Source: Sphingomonas sanxanigenens DSM 19645 = NX02 (lineage in GTDB: Bacteria > Pseudomonadota > Alphaproteobacteria > Sphingomonadales > Sphingomonadaceae). From it: a stretch of 64,000 bases of DNA. Numbering within the stretch: position 1 is the stretch's first letter; the number at the start of each line of letters is the position of its first letter. Positions 7,381-16,941 of this stretch are shown one piece after another. Position numbers and translations under genes: made by a program. The notes below the pieces were generated by a model that saw nothing but the letters and a program-made list of their open reading frames with translations, made no database searches and was not told the DNA's origin. The stretch spans positions 4,664,501-4,728,500 of the forward strand of contig NZ_CP006644.1 of assembly GCF_000512205.2 (NCBI RefSeq), in the 5' to 3' direction.

Positions 7381-10152
7381 TCAGGCCTCGCCACCGAAGG
7401 TGCGCTGCCACCAGCCGCGACGCGCCGGGGTCGTTTCGCCCGCAGCGTCATCGTCGCCAGCCGCCTCGCCCGGCGCTTCGGCGTCCGGGGCGGGCTCCGC
7501 CGCCTCGACCACCGGCTCGATCACCGCCTCGGCTTCGACAGCCGGCTCGGCCTCGACCACGTCGGCGGACACGGCTTCGGCCTTCTTGCGCGACGCACGC
7601 TTGCGCTTGGGCTTCTCCGGCGCCGCCTCGGCAGCAACCGGGGCTTCCTCGACCGGCGCGGTTTCGACCGGCGCAGCTTCGACGGATGCCGCTTCGGTGG
7701 CGGCGGCCTTGCGGCGGCTGCGCTTGGGCTTGGCCGGCGCTTCCGCGACCGCGACGGGCGCGGTCACCGCTTCGGCTTCGGCAGCAGCGGCAGCCTCGGC
7801 TGCCGCGATGTCCGCCTTGGTGCGGCGCTTGCGCTTCGGCTTCGCTTCGGGCTGCGGCGCGTCCTCGCCAACCGGGGCCGGTGCCTCGACCGCGTCGACC
7901 GCCGGCTCGGCAACCGTGCTCACCGGCTCGGCCTCGGGCTCGGCCGCCACCTCGACCGGGGCTTCGGCAGCGTCCTCGGCCGCTTCGACGGACTCGGCGC
8001 CCTCCTCGGCAGCGCCATTCTCGCGCCGGCGACGACCGCCACGGCGACCGCGACGACCGCGACGGCGGCGGCCGTCCTCGTCATCGCCACGCTCGGCAGC
8101 CTCGGAGGTCTCGGCGGTCTCGGTCTCTGCTTCGGCTTCGGCTTCGACCGGGGCCTCGGCGGCATCGACCGGCTCGTCGGCCTCGTCACCGCCCTCGGCG
8201 GCTTCGTCCGACGGCTCCGACGCCTGCTCCTCACGGCCACCACGCCCACGGCGGCGGCGACGGCGACGGCGGCCGCGGCCATCGCCACGCTCACCATCAT
8301 CGTCCCGACGCGCCTGCTCGCGCGGCGCTTCCTCCTCGGCCTCGACCGGTTCCTCTTCTTCTTCCTCCTCGATCTCCTCGACGAAGTCGTCCTCGGGCTC
8401 GGGCTCACGCACCGGCGCCTCGAAGCGCGGCGCATAGGCGGGCGGCGGGCCGCTCGCCTCGACGATCATCCGCGCGCCTTCCGCCTCGCCGTCCGGCAGG
8501 ATGTCGATCGACACGCCATAGCGATCCTCGATCTCGGCCAGCTCGCCGCGCTTGCGGTTGAGCACATAGACCGCGGCTTCCTGCGACGCGCGCAGGGTAA
8601 GGCGCGAGCCGCGGCCGCGGGCCGCTTCGTCTTCCAGCATGCGCAGCGCCGAAAGCGCCGCGGAGGAAGCGGTGCGGACGAGGCCGGTGCCTTCGCAATG
8701 CGGGCACTGGCGGGTCGAGGCCTCGAGCACGCCGGTGCGCAGGCGCTGGCGGCTCATCTCCATCAGCCCGAACGAGCTGATCCGGCCGACCTGGATGCGC
8801 GCGCGATCGTTCGCGAGCGCCGCCTTCATCGCCTTTTCGACCTTCCGGACGTTGGAGCCATTCTCCATGTCGATGAAATCGATGACGACGAGGCCGGCCA
8901 TGTCGCGCAGGCGCAGCTGGCGGGCGATCTCGTGCGCAGCCTCGAGGTTGGTCGCGACCGCGGTCTGCTCGATGCCATGCTCACGCGTGGAGCGGCCCGA
9001 GTTGATGTCGATCGACACCAGCGCCTCGGTGGGGTTGATCACCAGATAGCCGCCGGACTTGAGCTGGACGAGCGGCGAGTACATCTGGTTGAGCTGGTCC
9101 TCGACGCCGAAGCGCTGGAACAGCGGCACCGCATCCACATAAGCCTGCACGCGCCGCGCATGGCTCGGCATCAGCAGCTTCATGAAGTCCTTGGCGGCGC
9201 GATACCCCTCCTCGCCCTCGACGATCACCTCGTCGATCTCGCGGTTGTAGATGTCGCGGATCGCGCGCTTGATCAGGTCGCTGTCGCCATAGATCAAGGC
9301 CGGCGCGGCCGAGCCCAGCGTGTTCTCGCGGATCCCGTCCCACAGGCGGGCGAGATAGTCGAAGTCGCGCTTGATCTCGGTCTTGGTGCGCTGCAGCCCG
9401 GCGGTGCGGACGATGCAGCCCATCGACGGCGGCAGGCTCATTTCCGCCATGATCGACTTCAGCCGCTTGCGGTCCGCCGCGTTGCTGATCTTCCGGCTGA
9501 TGCCGCCGCCATGCGACGTGTTGGGCATCAGCACGCAGTAGCGGCCGGCAAGGCTGAGATAGGTGGTGAGCGCGGCTCCCTTGTTGCCGCGTTCTTCCTT
9601 CACGACCTGGACGAGCAGCACCTGGCGGCGACGGATGACGTCCTGGATCTTGTAGCGGCGGCGCAGCGCCATGCGGCGCTTGCGCAGCGCCTCCACGGCG
9701 TTCTCGTCGCCCGACGAGCCGCTGGAGCTCGGCGCGGGCGGCGGCACGTCGTCACCCTCGCCGTCGGCATGGTCGTGCGCATCGCGTTCATGGCCCTCGG
9801 CGCCGTAGCCATCCTCGTCGTCATGATCCTCGTCGGCGGCGCGCAGCGCCTCTTCCTCGGCGGCATGCTCGGCCTCTTCGCGAAGCAGCGCTTCGCGGTC
9901 TTCCTTGGGGATCTGGTAATAGTCGGGATGGATTTCGCTGAAAGCGAGGAAGCCGTGGCGGTTGCCGCCATAATCGACGAACGCCGCCTGGAGCGACGGT
10001 TCGACGCGGGTCACCTTGGCCAGATAGATATTGCCCTTGAGCTGTTTCCGCTCGGCGGACTCGAAATCAAACTCCTCGATTCGATTTCCCTGGACGACGG
10101 CCACCCGGGTCTCTTCCCGGTGGCGCGCGTCGATCAGCATGCGCGTTGTCAT
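7381..10152 (-). CDS. rne: Ribonuclease E
   Basis: 923 residues. Begins MTTRMLIDARHREETRVAVV, the standard RNase E/G start, followed by the S1 domain (residues about 35-200, interrupted by a His/Asp/Glu-rich insert near 100-150 typical of alphaproteobacteria), the 5' sensor and the DNase I-like catalytic region with VVIDFIDMENGSNVRKVEKA carrying the metal-binding aspartate. The zinc-link motif CPHC is at about residues 481-485. From about residue 585 on, the protein is a disordered tail of Glu/Ala/Pro-rich segments interspersed with Arg-rich blocks (GRRRRRRRRGRGG, GRRGGRRRRENG), presumably the RNA-binding and degradosome scaffold. GGAG lies eight bases before the ATG. A long leader with a nested hairpin precedes it. 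Confidence 0.97.
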   Translation of the reverse strand: MTTRMLIDARHREETRVAVVQGNRIEEFDFESAERKQLKGNIYLAKVTRVEPSLQAAFVDYGGNRHGFLAFSEIHPDYYQIPKEDREALLREEAEHAAEEEALRAADEDHDDEDGYGAEGHERDAHDHADGEGDDVPPPAPSSSGSSGDENAVEALRKRRMALRRRYKIQDVIRRRQVLLVQVVKEERGNKGAALTTYLSLAGRYCVLMPNTSHGGGISRKISNAADRKRLKSIMAEMSLPPSMGCIVRTAGLQRTKTEIKRDFDYLARLWDGIRENTLGSAAPALIYGDSDLIKRAIRDIYNREIDEVIVEGEEGYRAAKDFMKLLMPSHARRVQAYVDAVPLFQRFGVEDQLNQMYSPLVQLKSGGYLVINPTEALVSIDINSGRSTREHGIEQTAVATNLEAAHEIARQLRLRDMAGLVVIDFIDMENGSNVRKVEKAMKAALANDRARIQVGRISSFGLMEMSRQRLRTGVLEASTRQCPHCEGTGLVRTASSAALSALRMLEDEAARGRGSRLTLRASQEAAVYVLNRKRGELAEIEDRYGVSIDILPDGEAEGARMIVEASGPPPAYAPRFEAPVREPEPEDDFVEEIEEEEEEEPVEAEEEAPREQARRDDDGERGDGRGRRRRRRRRGRGGREEQASEPSDEAAEGGDEADEPVDAAEAPVEAEAEAETETAETSEAAERGDDEDGRRRRGRRGRRGGRRRRENGAAEEGAESVEAAEDAAEAPVEVAAEPEAEPVSTVAEPAVDAVEAPAPVGEDAPQPEAKPKRKRRTKADIAAAEAAAAAEAEAVTAPVAVAEAPAKPKRSRRKAAATEAASVEAAPVETAPVEEAPVAAEAAPEKPKRKRASRKKAEAVSADVVEAEPAVEAEAVIEPVVEAAEPAPDAEAPGEAAGDDDAAGETTPARRGWWQRTFGGEA

Positions 10153-10625
10153 TCAATAGTCTCCGGGCGCGCCACGGCCCGTATCGGACGGCCTCTGGCG
10201 CGCGATCAAAATGCTGTCTACGCCCCGGTGCGATCCCGTGCCGGTGGCGTGACTGTGCGTGGTTAAGGATGAATGCCTCTGCTGCTGGCGCATGCCCGGC
10301 GCAGTGCGCCGGAACCCTGGTCCACGTCGCGGCAAAGCCGGCCTCTCGGCGGCGATACGGCGTGGATTCGAAATGCATCATGCAGCGTCAACCTGAATGG
10401 CCGCCCCTTGCGGAGGCGGAATATGGCCGCCGGCGATATGGGATCGCCGCTGCCACACCGCTAGCTAGCATTCGCGATGCGCCGGGGCAACAGGTGCACA
10501 ATTCGCAGTCCATGAAGTGCTCCGGCCCCGCGATTAATTCTGCGTTTACCACCATTGTTTACGACAACCGCCATTCTGGGCTAAGGGGCGGTCTTCCGAG
10601 GGCGGCGACGGATATCCGGCGGACG
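10153..10625. other. 473-bp non-coding region between rne and the amidase gene
   Basis: This divergent intergenic region is the only stretch above 300 bp without a gene. It should hold the promoter and long 5' leader of rne (leftward) and the promoter of the amidase (rightward). The rne-proximal 60 bases contain a nested inverted repeat (annotated separately). The 10490-10600 part is AT-richer than its surroundings and a plausible place for promoters. Small open frames exist here but have no ribosome site or family resemblance. No tRNA or known RNA family was recognised. Confidence 0.55.
10167..10203 (-). promoter_or_regulatory. Nested hairpin in the rne leader
   Basis: The outer arms are 10167-10174 and 10196-10203 (GCGCGCCA / TGGCGCGC, perfect 8 bp). 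Inside them 10176-10182 pairs with 10088+100 to 10193 region, that is 10176-10179 with 10190-10193 and 10181-10182 with 10188-10189. The element ends 14 bases before the rne start codon on the minus strand. RNase E is known to autoregulate through its 5' leader in gammaproteobacteria; an equivalent role here is inference. Confidence 0.45.
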
Positions 10626-11873
10626 ATGCTTTTGAGCGCACTGGCAGGCGTGACGCGGCTTCATGCCGCGCTGCTGGCGGCAGCGACGATCGTCGTGCTG
10701 TTCGCCGCGATGACCCGCGCCGAAGCCGCGACCATCACCTCGATCGTCGTCGACGGCGGCCAAATCCGCGTGACGTTCGACGACAGCGTCACCACCGCGC
10801 GCACGCTTGTGCTCGATGGGCCGCGCCGCATCGCGCTGGACGTACAGGGCGCGACGCCCGGCAAGGCGGGGCGCGCCGGCGGCCCGGTCGATCGGATCCG
10901 CCAGGGGCTGTACCGCCCGGATACCGCGCGCATCGTCTTCGATCTCGCACGCCCGGTGATCGTCAGCGACCTCAGCTTTTCCGATGGCGGCCGGCAACTG
11001 ACCCTGTCGATCGACCGGGTCGACGACAAGAGGTTCGCGCGCGCCGTCGGCGCCGCGCCCAAACGCTACGCGGGCACCGGCGCCGCCCGCACATTGACCG
11101 CGGCGCGCAGCAGCGGCAGCGTCACCGTGCCGCTGGGCCCGGTGCGCAGGCTGCCGGGGCTGCCGCGCGTCCTGGGGCCCGCGGGCCGGCCGCTGGTGGT
11201 GATCGATGCCGGCCACGGCGGGCACGACCCCGGATCGCTGGGCGCGGGCGGCAAGCGCGAGAAGGATGCGACGCTGGCGATCGCCACCGCGATCCGCGAC
11301 GAGCTCGTGAGATCGGGCCGCGTGCGCGTGGCGCTGACGCGCGACACCGATCGCTTCCTCATCCTCGAGGAGCGGTACGGCATCGCCCGGCGGCTGAAGG
11401 CGGACCTGTTCATTTCGATCCATGCGGACAGCGCGCCGCGCGCCGAGGCGCATGGCGCGACCGTCTACACGCTGTCCGAGGTCGCGTCCGACCGTGAGGC
11501 GGCGCGCCTCGCCCAGCGCGAGAACCGGTCGGACATCATCAACGGCATCAACCTGGCCGGCGAGAATTCCGACGTCTCGTCGATCCTGCTCGACCTCACG
11601 CAGCGCGAGACGATGAACGTCTCTTCCGATTTCGCGCGCCTGCTCCACCGCGAGGCGGGCGGCTTCGTGCCGTTCCGCACCGACTATCACCGATTCGCCG
11701 GCTTCGTGGTGCTGAAGGCGCCCGATGTCCCTTCCGTGCTGTTCGAAACCGGCTTCATGTCCAACGCCGACGACATCGACTTCCTCTTCTCCCGCGCCGG
11801 ACGGAAGCGCATCGCGACGGGTGTCGCCCGCGCCGTGCAGATCCAGTTCGCGCGACGGATCGCCGGCCAATAG
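10626..11873 (+). CDS. N-acetylmuramoyl-L-alanine amidase (AmiC-type)
   Basis: 415 residues. The ATG at 10626 gives a signal peptide ending near MTRAEA; earlier in-frame starts would add non-hydrophobic residues. Residues about 30-140 form an AMIN domain (IVVDGGQIRVTFDDSV, VDRIRQGLYRPDTARIVFDL) used for septal/envelope targeting. Residues about 190-410 are the Amidase_3 catalytic domain: VVIDAGHGGHDPGSLG with the zinc histidine, the downstream glutamate region, SIHADS and VLFETGFMSNADD. It cleaves the bond between N-acetylmuramic acid and the stem peptide in the periplasm during cell separation. It is followed after 78 bases by penicillin-binding protein 1A, a common pairing in sphingomonads. 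The symbol amiC would be usual, but A/B/C subtype cannot be proven here. Confidence 0.93.
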   Translation: MLLSALAGVTRLHAALLAAATIVVLFAAMTRAEAATITSIVVDGGQIRVTFDDSVTTARTLVLDGPRRIALDVQGATPGKAGRAGGPVDRIRQGLYRPDTARIVFDLARPVIVSDLSFSDGGRQLTLSIDRVDDKRFARAVGAAPKRYAGTGAARTLTAARSSGSVTVPLGPVRRLPGLPRVLGPAGRPLVVIDAGHGGHDPGSLGAGGKREKDATLAIATAIRDELVRSGRVRVALTRDTDRFLILEERYGIARRLKADLFISIHADSAPRAEAHGATVYTLSEVASDREAARLAQRENRSDIINGINLAGENSDVSSILLDLTQRETMNVSSDFARLLHREAGGFVPFRTDYHRFAGFVVLKAPDVPSVLFETGFMSNADDIDFLFSRAGRKRIATGVARAVQIQFARRIAGQ

Positions 11874-11951
11874 CGCCGGAACGGGCACGGCCGCGCTCCG
11901 GCGGACGCGGCGCGGCTGGCAAAGGCGCCGAAACTTGCTAGAGCGCGGGCA

Positions 11952-14453
11952 ATGAACGATGCGCCTGCCGAACGTCCGAAGCTGAGCCTCAAGCTGCGCC
12001 GGGGCGCGTCCGGGCGCCTGGGGGGCCTCGCCGCGCTGTGGCGCAGGCGCTGGATTCGCTGGCCGGTCTATCTGCTCGGCCTCGCCGTCGCCGGCTGGGC
12101 GGCGATTCTGCTGATCTTCGCGCGTGACCTGCCTTCGGCCGATTCGCTCAAGACCTATGAGCCGCCGCTGCCCACCAATGTGCGCGCGATCGACGGCGCG
12201 CCGATCCAGATGTTCGCGCGCGAACGCCGCGTGCAGCTGCGCTACGACGAATATCCGCAGCCGCTCGTCCGCGCCTTCCTGGCGGCGGAGGACCGCACCT
12301 TCTTCGAACATGGCGGCCTCGACTATCCCGGCATCATCACCGCGATCGTCACCAACATCACCAACAGCGGCCGGCCGGTCGGCGCCTCGACGATCACCCA
12401 GCAGGTCGCCAAGAACCTGCTGCTGACCAACGAACTCAGCTATCGCCGCAAGGTGCGCGAGGCGATCCTCGCCTATCGCATCGAGGATGCGCTGACCAAG
12501 CAGCAGATCCTGGAACTCTACCTCAACCAGATCTTCCTCGGCCGGAACGCCTATGGCGTGCAGTCCGCGTCGCGCGCCTATTTCGGCAAGGATGTCGATC
12601 AGCTCCGCCTGTCGCAGATGGCCTATCTGGCGATCCTGCCCAAGGCGCCGTCCAACTACAGCCCGGAACGCCATGGCGATCGCGCGCTGGAACGGCGCAA
12701 CTGGGTGCTGGGCGAGATGCGCCGCAACAAGTTCATCGATGAAGCGCAATATGCCGAGGCGGTCGCCGACCCGCTCGGCACCGTCAGCCGCGCCGCCCCG
12801 CAGCGCGACTTCGCCGCGGGCGGCTATTTCGTCGAGGAGGTGCGCCGCCAGCTCATCGAGATGTATGGCGACAAGGAAACGGATGGGCCGCACAGCGTCT
12901 ATGCCGGCGGCCTGTGGGTGCGCACCTCGCTCGATCCGACGCTGCAGGAAGCGACCACCGCGGCGCTGCGCAACGGCCTGCTGCGCTACAGCGCGGGCCG
13001 CGCCTGGCCGGGGCCGGTGGCAAAGATCGAAGCCGACGACAAATGGGCGAGCCGCTTCGCCGGCGCCAATATCGGCATCGACTATCAGAACTGGCGCACC
13101 GCCGTCGTCGTCTCGAAGGAGAATGGCGAAGTGGCGATCGGCTTCGCCGATGGCAGCACCGCAACCCTGCCGCGCGGCGCGGTCGATGGCCCGGCGAAGG
13201 CCGGCGGCACCGTCTTCGAAGCGATCCGCCCCGGCGACGTGATCGTCGTCGCCCCTGTCGGCGGCGGCAGCTATGCGCTGCGCAGCGTGCCCGAGGTGTC
13301 GGGCGGCATGGTCGTGGAACAGCCGCACACCGGCCGCATCCTCGCGATGCAGGGCGGGTTCGACGCGCGGCTGCAATCGTTCAACCGCGCCACCCAGGCC
13401 GAACGCCAGCCGGGTTCGACGATCAAGCCGTTCGTCTATGCCGCGGCGCTGGACAGCGGCATGACGCCGGCGTCGATCATCGTCGATTCGCCCTTCTGCG
13501 TCTATCAGGGCTCGCGCCTCGGCCAGAAATGCTTCCGCAACTTCGGCGGCGCACGCAGCGCCGGGCCGCAGACGATGCGCTGGGGCATCGAGCAGTCGCG
13601 CAACCTGATGACGGTGCGTACGGCCAGCCAGACCGGCATGGACAATGTGGTGAAGACGATCAAGCGGATGGGGATCGGCGATTATGCCCCCTATCTGTCG
13701 GTCGCACTGGGCGCCGGCGACACCACCGTGCTCAAGATGACCAACGCCTATTCGATGCTGGTCAATCTCGGCCGCGAGCTGAAGCCGACCGTGATCGACG
13801 CGGTGCAGGATCGCAACGGCAAGCCGATCTTCCGCGCCGACACGCGCCCCTGCAACGGCTGCAACGCGCGCGACTGGAACGGCCAGCCGATGCCGCGGCC
13901 GCCGGTGCGCGGCAAGCAGCTGATGGACGCGATGACCGCCTATCAGATGGTTCATATCCTCGAAGGCGTCGTCCAGCGCGGCACCGCCGTCACCTTGCGC
14001 GATCTCAACCGCCCACTGTTCGGCAAGACCGGCACCACCAACGGCCCGACCAACGTCTGGTTCGTCGGCGGGTCGCCGGAAATCGTCGCGGGCGTCTATC
14101 TGGGCTATGATCAGCCGCGCAGCCTGGGCGGCTATGCGCAGGGCGGCCGCATCGCCGCGCCGATCTTCAAGGAGTTCGCGCAGACCGCGTTCAAGGACGT
14201 GCCGATCGTGCCGTTCCGCGCGCCCGCGGGTATCCGCATGGTCCGGATCGACCGGCGCTCGGGCCGTCGCGTCTATGGCGCATGGCCCACGCCCGATCCC
14301 AAGGCGGCGGTGATCTGGGAGGCGTTCAAGCCCGAAAGCGAACCGCGCCGCACGATCCGCAAGGATGAGATCGCGACGCCGAAGGCGCAGGCGACCGGTC
14401 GCGGACGGGCCGCCGACAGTGATTTCTTGCAGCGTGAGGGCGGAATCTACTAA
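11952..14453 (+). CDS. mrcA: Penicillin-binding protein 1A (bifunctional glycosyltransferase/transpeptidase)
   Basis: 833 residues. A cytoplasmic Arg-rich tail and one membrane helix (WPVYLLGLAVAGWAAILLIF) precede the GT51 domain with AAEDRTFFEHGGLDYPGI, GASTITQQVAKN, RKVREAILAYRIE and ELYLNQIFLGRNAYGV. The central OB-like insert is typical of class A PBP1a. The transpeptidase domain has the SxxK serine in GSTIKPF (about residue 488), SRN in EQSRNLMT and KTGTT at about 691-695. It polymerises and crosslinks peptidoglycan at the inner membrane. The position right after an amidase gene points to a cell-wall gene group. Confidence 0.96.
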   Translation: MNDAPAERPKLSLKLRRGASGRLGGLAALWRRRWIRWPVYLLGLAVAGWAAILLIFARDLPSADSLKTYEPPLPTNVRAIDGAPIQMFARERRVQLRYDEYPQPLVRAFLAAEDRTFFEHGGLDYPGIITAIVTNITNSGRPVGASTITQQVAKNLLLTNELSYRRKVREAILAYRIEDALTKQQILELYLNQIFLGRNAYGVQSASRAYFGKDVDQLRLSQMAYLAILPKAPSNYSPERHGDRALERRNWVLGEMRRNKFIDEAQYAEAVADPLGTVSRAAPQRDFAAGGYFVEEVRRQLIEMYGDKETDGPHSVYAGGLWVRTSLDPTLQEATTAALRNGLLRYSAGRAWPGPVAKIEADDKWASRFAGANIGIDYQNWRTAVVVSKENGEVAIGFADGSTATLPRGAVDGPAKAGGTVFEAIRPGDVIVVAPVGGGSYALRSVPEVSGGMVVEQPHTGRILAMQGGFDARLQSFNRATQAERQPGSTIKPFVYAAALDSGMTPASIIVDSPFCVYQGSRLGQKCFRNFGGARSAGPQTMRWGIEQSRNLMTVRTASQTGMDNVVKTIKRMGIGDYAPYLSVALGAGDTTVLKMTNAYSMLVNLGRELKPTVIDAVQDRNGKPIFRADTRPCNGCNARDWNGQPMPRPPVRGKQLMDAMTAYQMVHILEGVVQRGTAVTLRDLNRPLFGKTGTTNGPTNVWFVGGSPEIVAGVYLGYDQPRSLGGYAQGGRIAAPIFKEFAQTAFKDVPIVPFRAPAGIRMVRIDRRSGRRVYGAWPTPDPKAAVIWEAFKPESEPRRTIRKDEIATPKAQATGRGRAADSDFLQREGGIY

Positions 14454-14562
14454 GCCCCCGCGACCAATATCCCCGCCGCCCGCCCGCATCGCTGCGGAAG
14501 GCGGCCGATGATGCCGTCATCCGCACTGGAGCGCGATGCCGGCGAGCCTGTGGAGAGTTTCG

Positions 14563-15690
14563 ATGCGCGCCGAAGCGCAAGCCCATGTCGACCAGATCAA
14601 TCAGGCGCTCGAATTGCTACGCCGTTTCCTCGACTGGGACCGCGCGCTGCGCCGCCTGGACGAGCTCAACAACCGCGTCGAAGATCCCGCGCTTTGGAAC
14701 GACCCGAAGGCCGCGCAGGAGGTGATGCGCGAGCGTCGCCGCCTCGATGAGGCGATCAGCGCCGCGCGCGCGATCGAGACCGAGCTCAACGACACCGTCG
14801 AGCTGATGGAGATGGCCGAGGCCGAGGGCGATACCGCGATGGTCGACGAAGGCGTCGCCGGTCTCGCCGCGCTCGCCGACCGCGCCGAGCGGGACAAGGT
14901 GAAGGCGCTGCTCGCCGGCGAGGCCGACGGTAACGACACCTATATCGAGGTCAACGCCGGCGCCGGCGGCACCGAGAGCCAGGACTGGGCCTCGATGCTC
15001 CAGCGCATGTATGCGCGCTGGGCGGAACGGCATGGGCTGAAGGTGGAACTGGTCGACCAGCATTCGGGCGAGCAGGCCGGCATCAAGTCCGCGACGCTGC
15101 TGCTGAAGGGCGAGAACGCCTATGGCTGGGCGAAGACCGAAAGCGGCGTCCACCGCCTCGTCCGCATCAGCCCCTATGACAGCGCGGCGCGGCGGCACAC
15201 CAGCTTCGCCAGCGTCTGGGTCTATCCGGTGGTCGACGAGAATATCGACATCGAGATCAACGAGAGCGACCTGCGCATCGACACCTACCGCGCCTCGGGC
15301 GCGGGCGGCCAGCACATCAACACCACCGATTCGGCGGTGCGCATCACGCATTTGCCGACCAACATCGTCGTGCAGTGCCAGAACCAGCGCAGCCAGCACA
15401 AGAACCGCGCCGAGGCCTATAACCAGCTGCGCGCGCGCCTCTACGAGCGCGAGTTGCAGATCCGCGAGCAGGCCGCCAACGCCGAGAACGCGGCCAAGAC
15501 CGACATCGGCTGGGGCCACCAGATCCGATCCTATGTGCTGCAGCCCTACCAGCTCGTGAAGGACCTGCGCACCGGCGCCACGTCGACCGCGCCCGCGGAC
15601 GTGCTCGACGGCGATCTCGACCGCTTCATGGCGGCGGCGCTCTCGCAGCGGGTGACCGGCGAAAAGGTCGAGGTCGAGGACGTCGATTGA
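14563..15690 (+). CDS. prfB: Peptide chain release factor 2
   Basis: 375 residues from ATG 14563, preceded by GGAGAG six bases upstream; an earlier in-frame ATG at 14536 lacks a site. The GGQ motif that triggers peptidyl-tRNA hydrolysis is at about residues 247-249 ([16 protein letters not shown]). The stop-codon recognition tripeptide appears as SPY ([12 protein letters not shown]) in place of the textbook SPF, a variant I expect in alphaproteobacteria. The region that carries the programmed +1 frameshift in E. coli (FLDWD here) has no in-frame UGA, so this copy is read in a single frame. It recognises UGA and UAA. Its stop overlaps the TTG start of the methyltransferase gene. Confidence 0.96.
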   Translation: MRAEAQAHVDQINQALELLRRFLDWDRALRRLDELNNRVEDPALWNDPKAAQEVMRERRRLDEAISAARAIETELNDTVELMEMAEAEGDTAMVDEGVAGLAALADRAERDKVKALLAGEADGNDTYIEVNAGAGGTESQDWASMLQRMYARWAERHGLKVELVDQHSGEQAGIKSATLLLKGENAYGWAKTESGVHRLVRISPYDSAARRHTSFASVWVYPVVDENIDIEINESDLRIDTYRASGAGGQHINTTDSAVRITHLPTNIVVQCQNQRSQHKNRAEAYNQLRARLYERELQIREQAANAENAAKTDIGWGHQIRSYVLQPYQLVKDLRTGATSTAPADVLDGDLDRFMAAALSQRVTGEKVEVEDVD

Positions 15691-16388
15691 CGCGCACCGC
15701 CGCCTGCCTGCTGGTCGCGCTGCTCGTCGCTGCCTGCCATGGCAGCGGCCCGCGCGAGTATAAGTCGAAGGACTTCCCCCAGGCCTCGCGGCCGGTGGCG
15801 GCGATCGTCTCCAGCCGCTGGTCGACCGAGGAAGCGCGCGACCGGCTGAACGAGGCGGACAATGTGATGCGCCGCGCGGGTATCAAGCCGGGCATGACGG
15901 TGGCCGATATCGGCGCGGGCGAGGGCTATTATACGATCCGCCTCGCGCAGCGTGTCGGCGTCGACGGCCGCGTGCTGGCGCAGGACATCATCCCGCAGGT
16001 GCGCGACGCGCTGGCCGAGCGCGTGACCCGCGAGGCGCTGGACAATGTCAGCGTCAAGCTGGGCGAGCCCAACGATCCCAAGCTGCCCGAGGGCAGCTTC
16101 GATCGCATCTTCATGGTCCAGATGTACCATGAGATCGCCTCGCCCTACGAATTCCTCTGGCGGCTCCGCCCCGCGCTCAAGCCCGATGGCGAGGTCATCG
16201 TGGTCGATGCCGACCGCCCGACCAACCAGCACGGCACCCCGCACGCCTTGCTCGCCTGCGAGTTCGAGGCGATCGGCTACAAGCTGATCGAACGCCAGCC
16301 GATGCCCGCGGTGGATGGCTATCTCGCCCGCTTCCGCGCCGTCGGGACGCGGCCGGAACCCCGCGATATCAAGGTCTGCAAAGGATAG
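15687..16388 (+). CDS. Lipoprotein with class I SAM-dependent methyltransferase fold
   Basis: 233 residues from a TTG that overlaps the prfB stop (TTGA). The N-terminus is a lipoprotein signal, [14 protein letters not shown], with the lipobox LVAAC. The rest is a Rossmann methyltransferase: motif [17 protein letters not shown] (about residues 70-85), acidic end of strand 2 (GRVLAQDI), motif IV-like [16 protein letters not shown], and [10 protein letters not shown]. Exported methyltransferase-like proteins of this kind are known in alphaproteobacteria, but SAM is not expected in the periplasm, so substrate and activity are open. Internal cytoplasmic starts cannot be excluded but the lipobox argues against them. 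Confidence 0.8.
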   Translation: MTRTAACLLVALLVAACHGSGPREYKSKDFPQASRPVAAIVSSRWSTEEARDRLNEADNVMRRAGIKPGMTVADIGAGEGYYTIRLAQRVGVDGRVLAQDIIPQVRDALAERVTREALDNVSVKLGEPNDPKLPEGSFDRIFMVQMYHEIASPYEFLWRLRPALKPDGEVIVVDADRPTNQHGTPHALLACEFEAIGYKLIERQPMPAVDGYLARFRAVGTRPEPRDIKVCKG

Positions 16389-16449
16389 TCTGCAAAGGGT
16401 AGGAAGGACGCGGGCGCGCCAGCCGTACGGGCCTCGCCCGTTCGCGCTT

Positions 16450-16941
16450 TCACGTCGCCTCCACCCGCCAGCCATCCGCATCGCGCACCAGCACCGCGGC
16501 GCTATAGCCCTCCGGCTCCGGCATCACGTCCTCGCCCGCGCTCCACAATTCGATCCGCTCGACCCGCATCCGCAGGTAGAGCGTCTCGGGATTGTCGGGC
16601 CCGCCGCGGTTCCAACGATCATGCGCGGGGGTCCAGGTCGCGCGCTTGAGCGCGCGGTCCTCCACCACCTCCGCGGGGCCCGAGAGGCTCGCATAGCCCC
16701 GGCTCTCGTCATGCTGGTAGAGCAGCGTCAGCCGCCCCGCCGCCTCGACCTCGCGCACCTTTCGGCAGCGGCGGTTGGTGAGGATGTCGACCGTCCAGTC
16801 CTCCCCCACCCGCCGCGGTTGGATCACGCGCGCGCTGACTCCGCCCTGCCCGTCCGGCGTCGCGGCGGCGCAGAAGGTGACGGCGTCGACGATGCGGCGT
16901 GCCACCGCCAGCCGGCGCGATGCCTCGTCCTCGCCGCTCAC
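16450..16941 (-). CDS. Pyridoxamine 5'-phosphate oxidase-like flavin-binding protein
   Basis: 163 residues with the split-barrel pattern of the general-stress-protein-26/PNPOx-like group: GVSARVIQPRRVGEDWTVDI, LTNRRCRKVREVEAAGRLTL and YASLSGPAEVV. Such proteins bind FMN or F420-like cofactors; the C-terminal pyridoxine-specific signature of true PdxH is absent, so a vitamin B6 role is unlikely. Its ATG overlaps the stop of the upstream TbpB-like lipoprotein gene by four bases (ATGA), so the two are co-translated. Substrate unknown. Confidence 0.8.
   Translation of the reverse strand: MSGEDEASRRLAVARRIVDAVTFCAAATPDGQGGVSARVIQPRRVGEDWTVDILTNRRCRKVREVEAAGRLTLLYQHDESRGYASLSGPAEVVEDRALKRATWTPAHDRWNRGGPDNPETLYLRMRVERIELWSAGEDVMPEPEGYSAAVLVRDADGWRVEAT

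Noticed and set aside
10581-14489. A 1302-codon open frame antisense to the amidase and PBP1A genes
   Set aside because: Composition is Arg/Ala/Asp/Gly-rich without motifs; it is an effect of high third-position GC opposite real genes. The same applies to other long antisense frames such as 419-2140 (-), 37610-41515 (+) and 61234-63867 (-).
14600-14660. prfB +1 frameshift site
   Set aside because: The equivalent region reads through FLDWD with no in-frame UGA.
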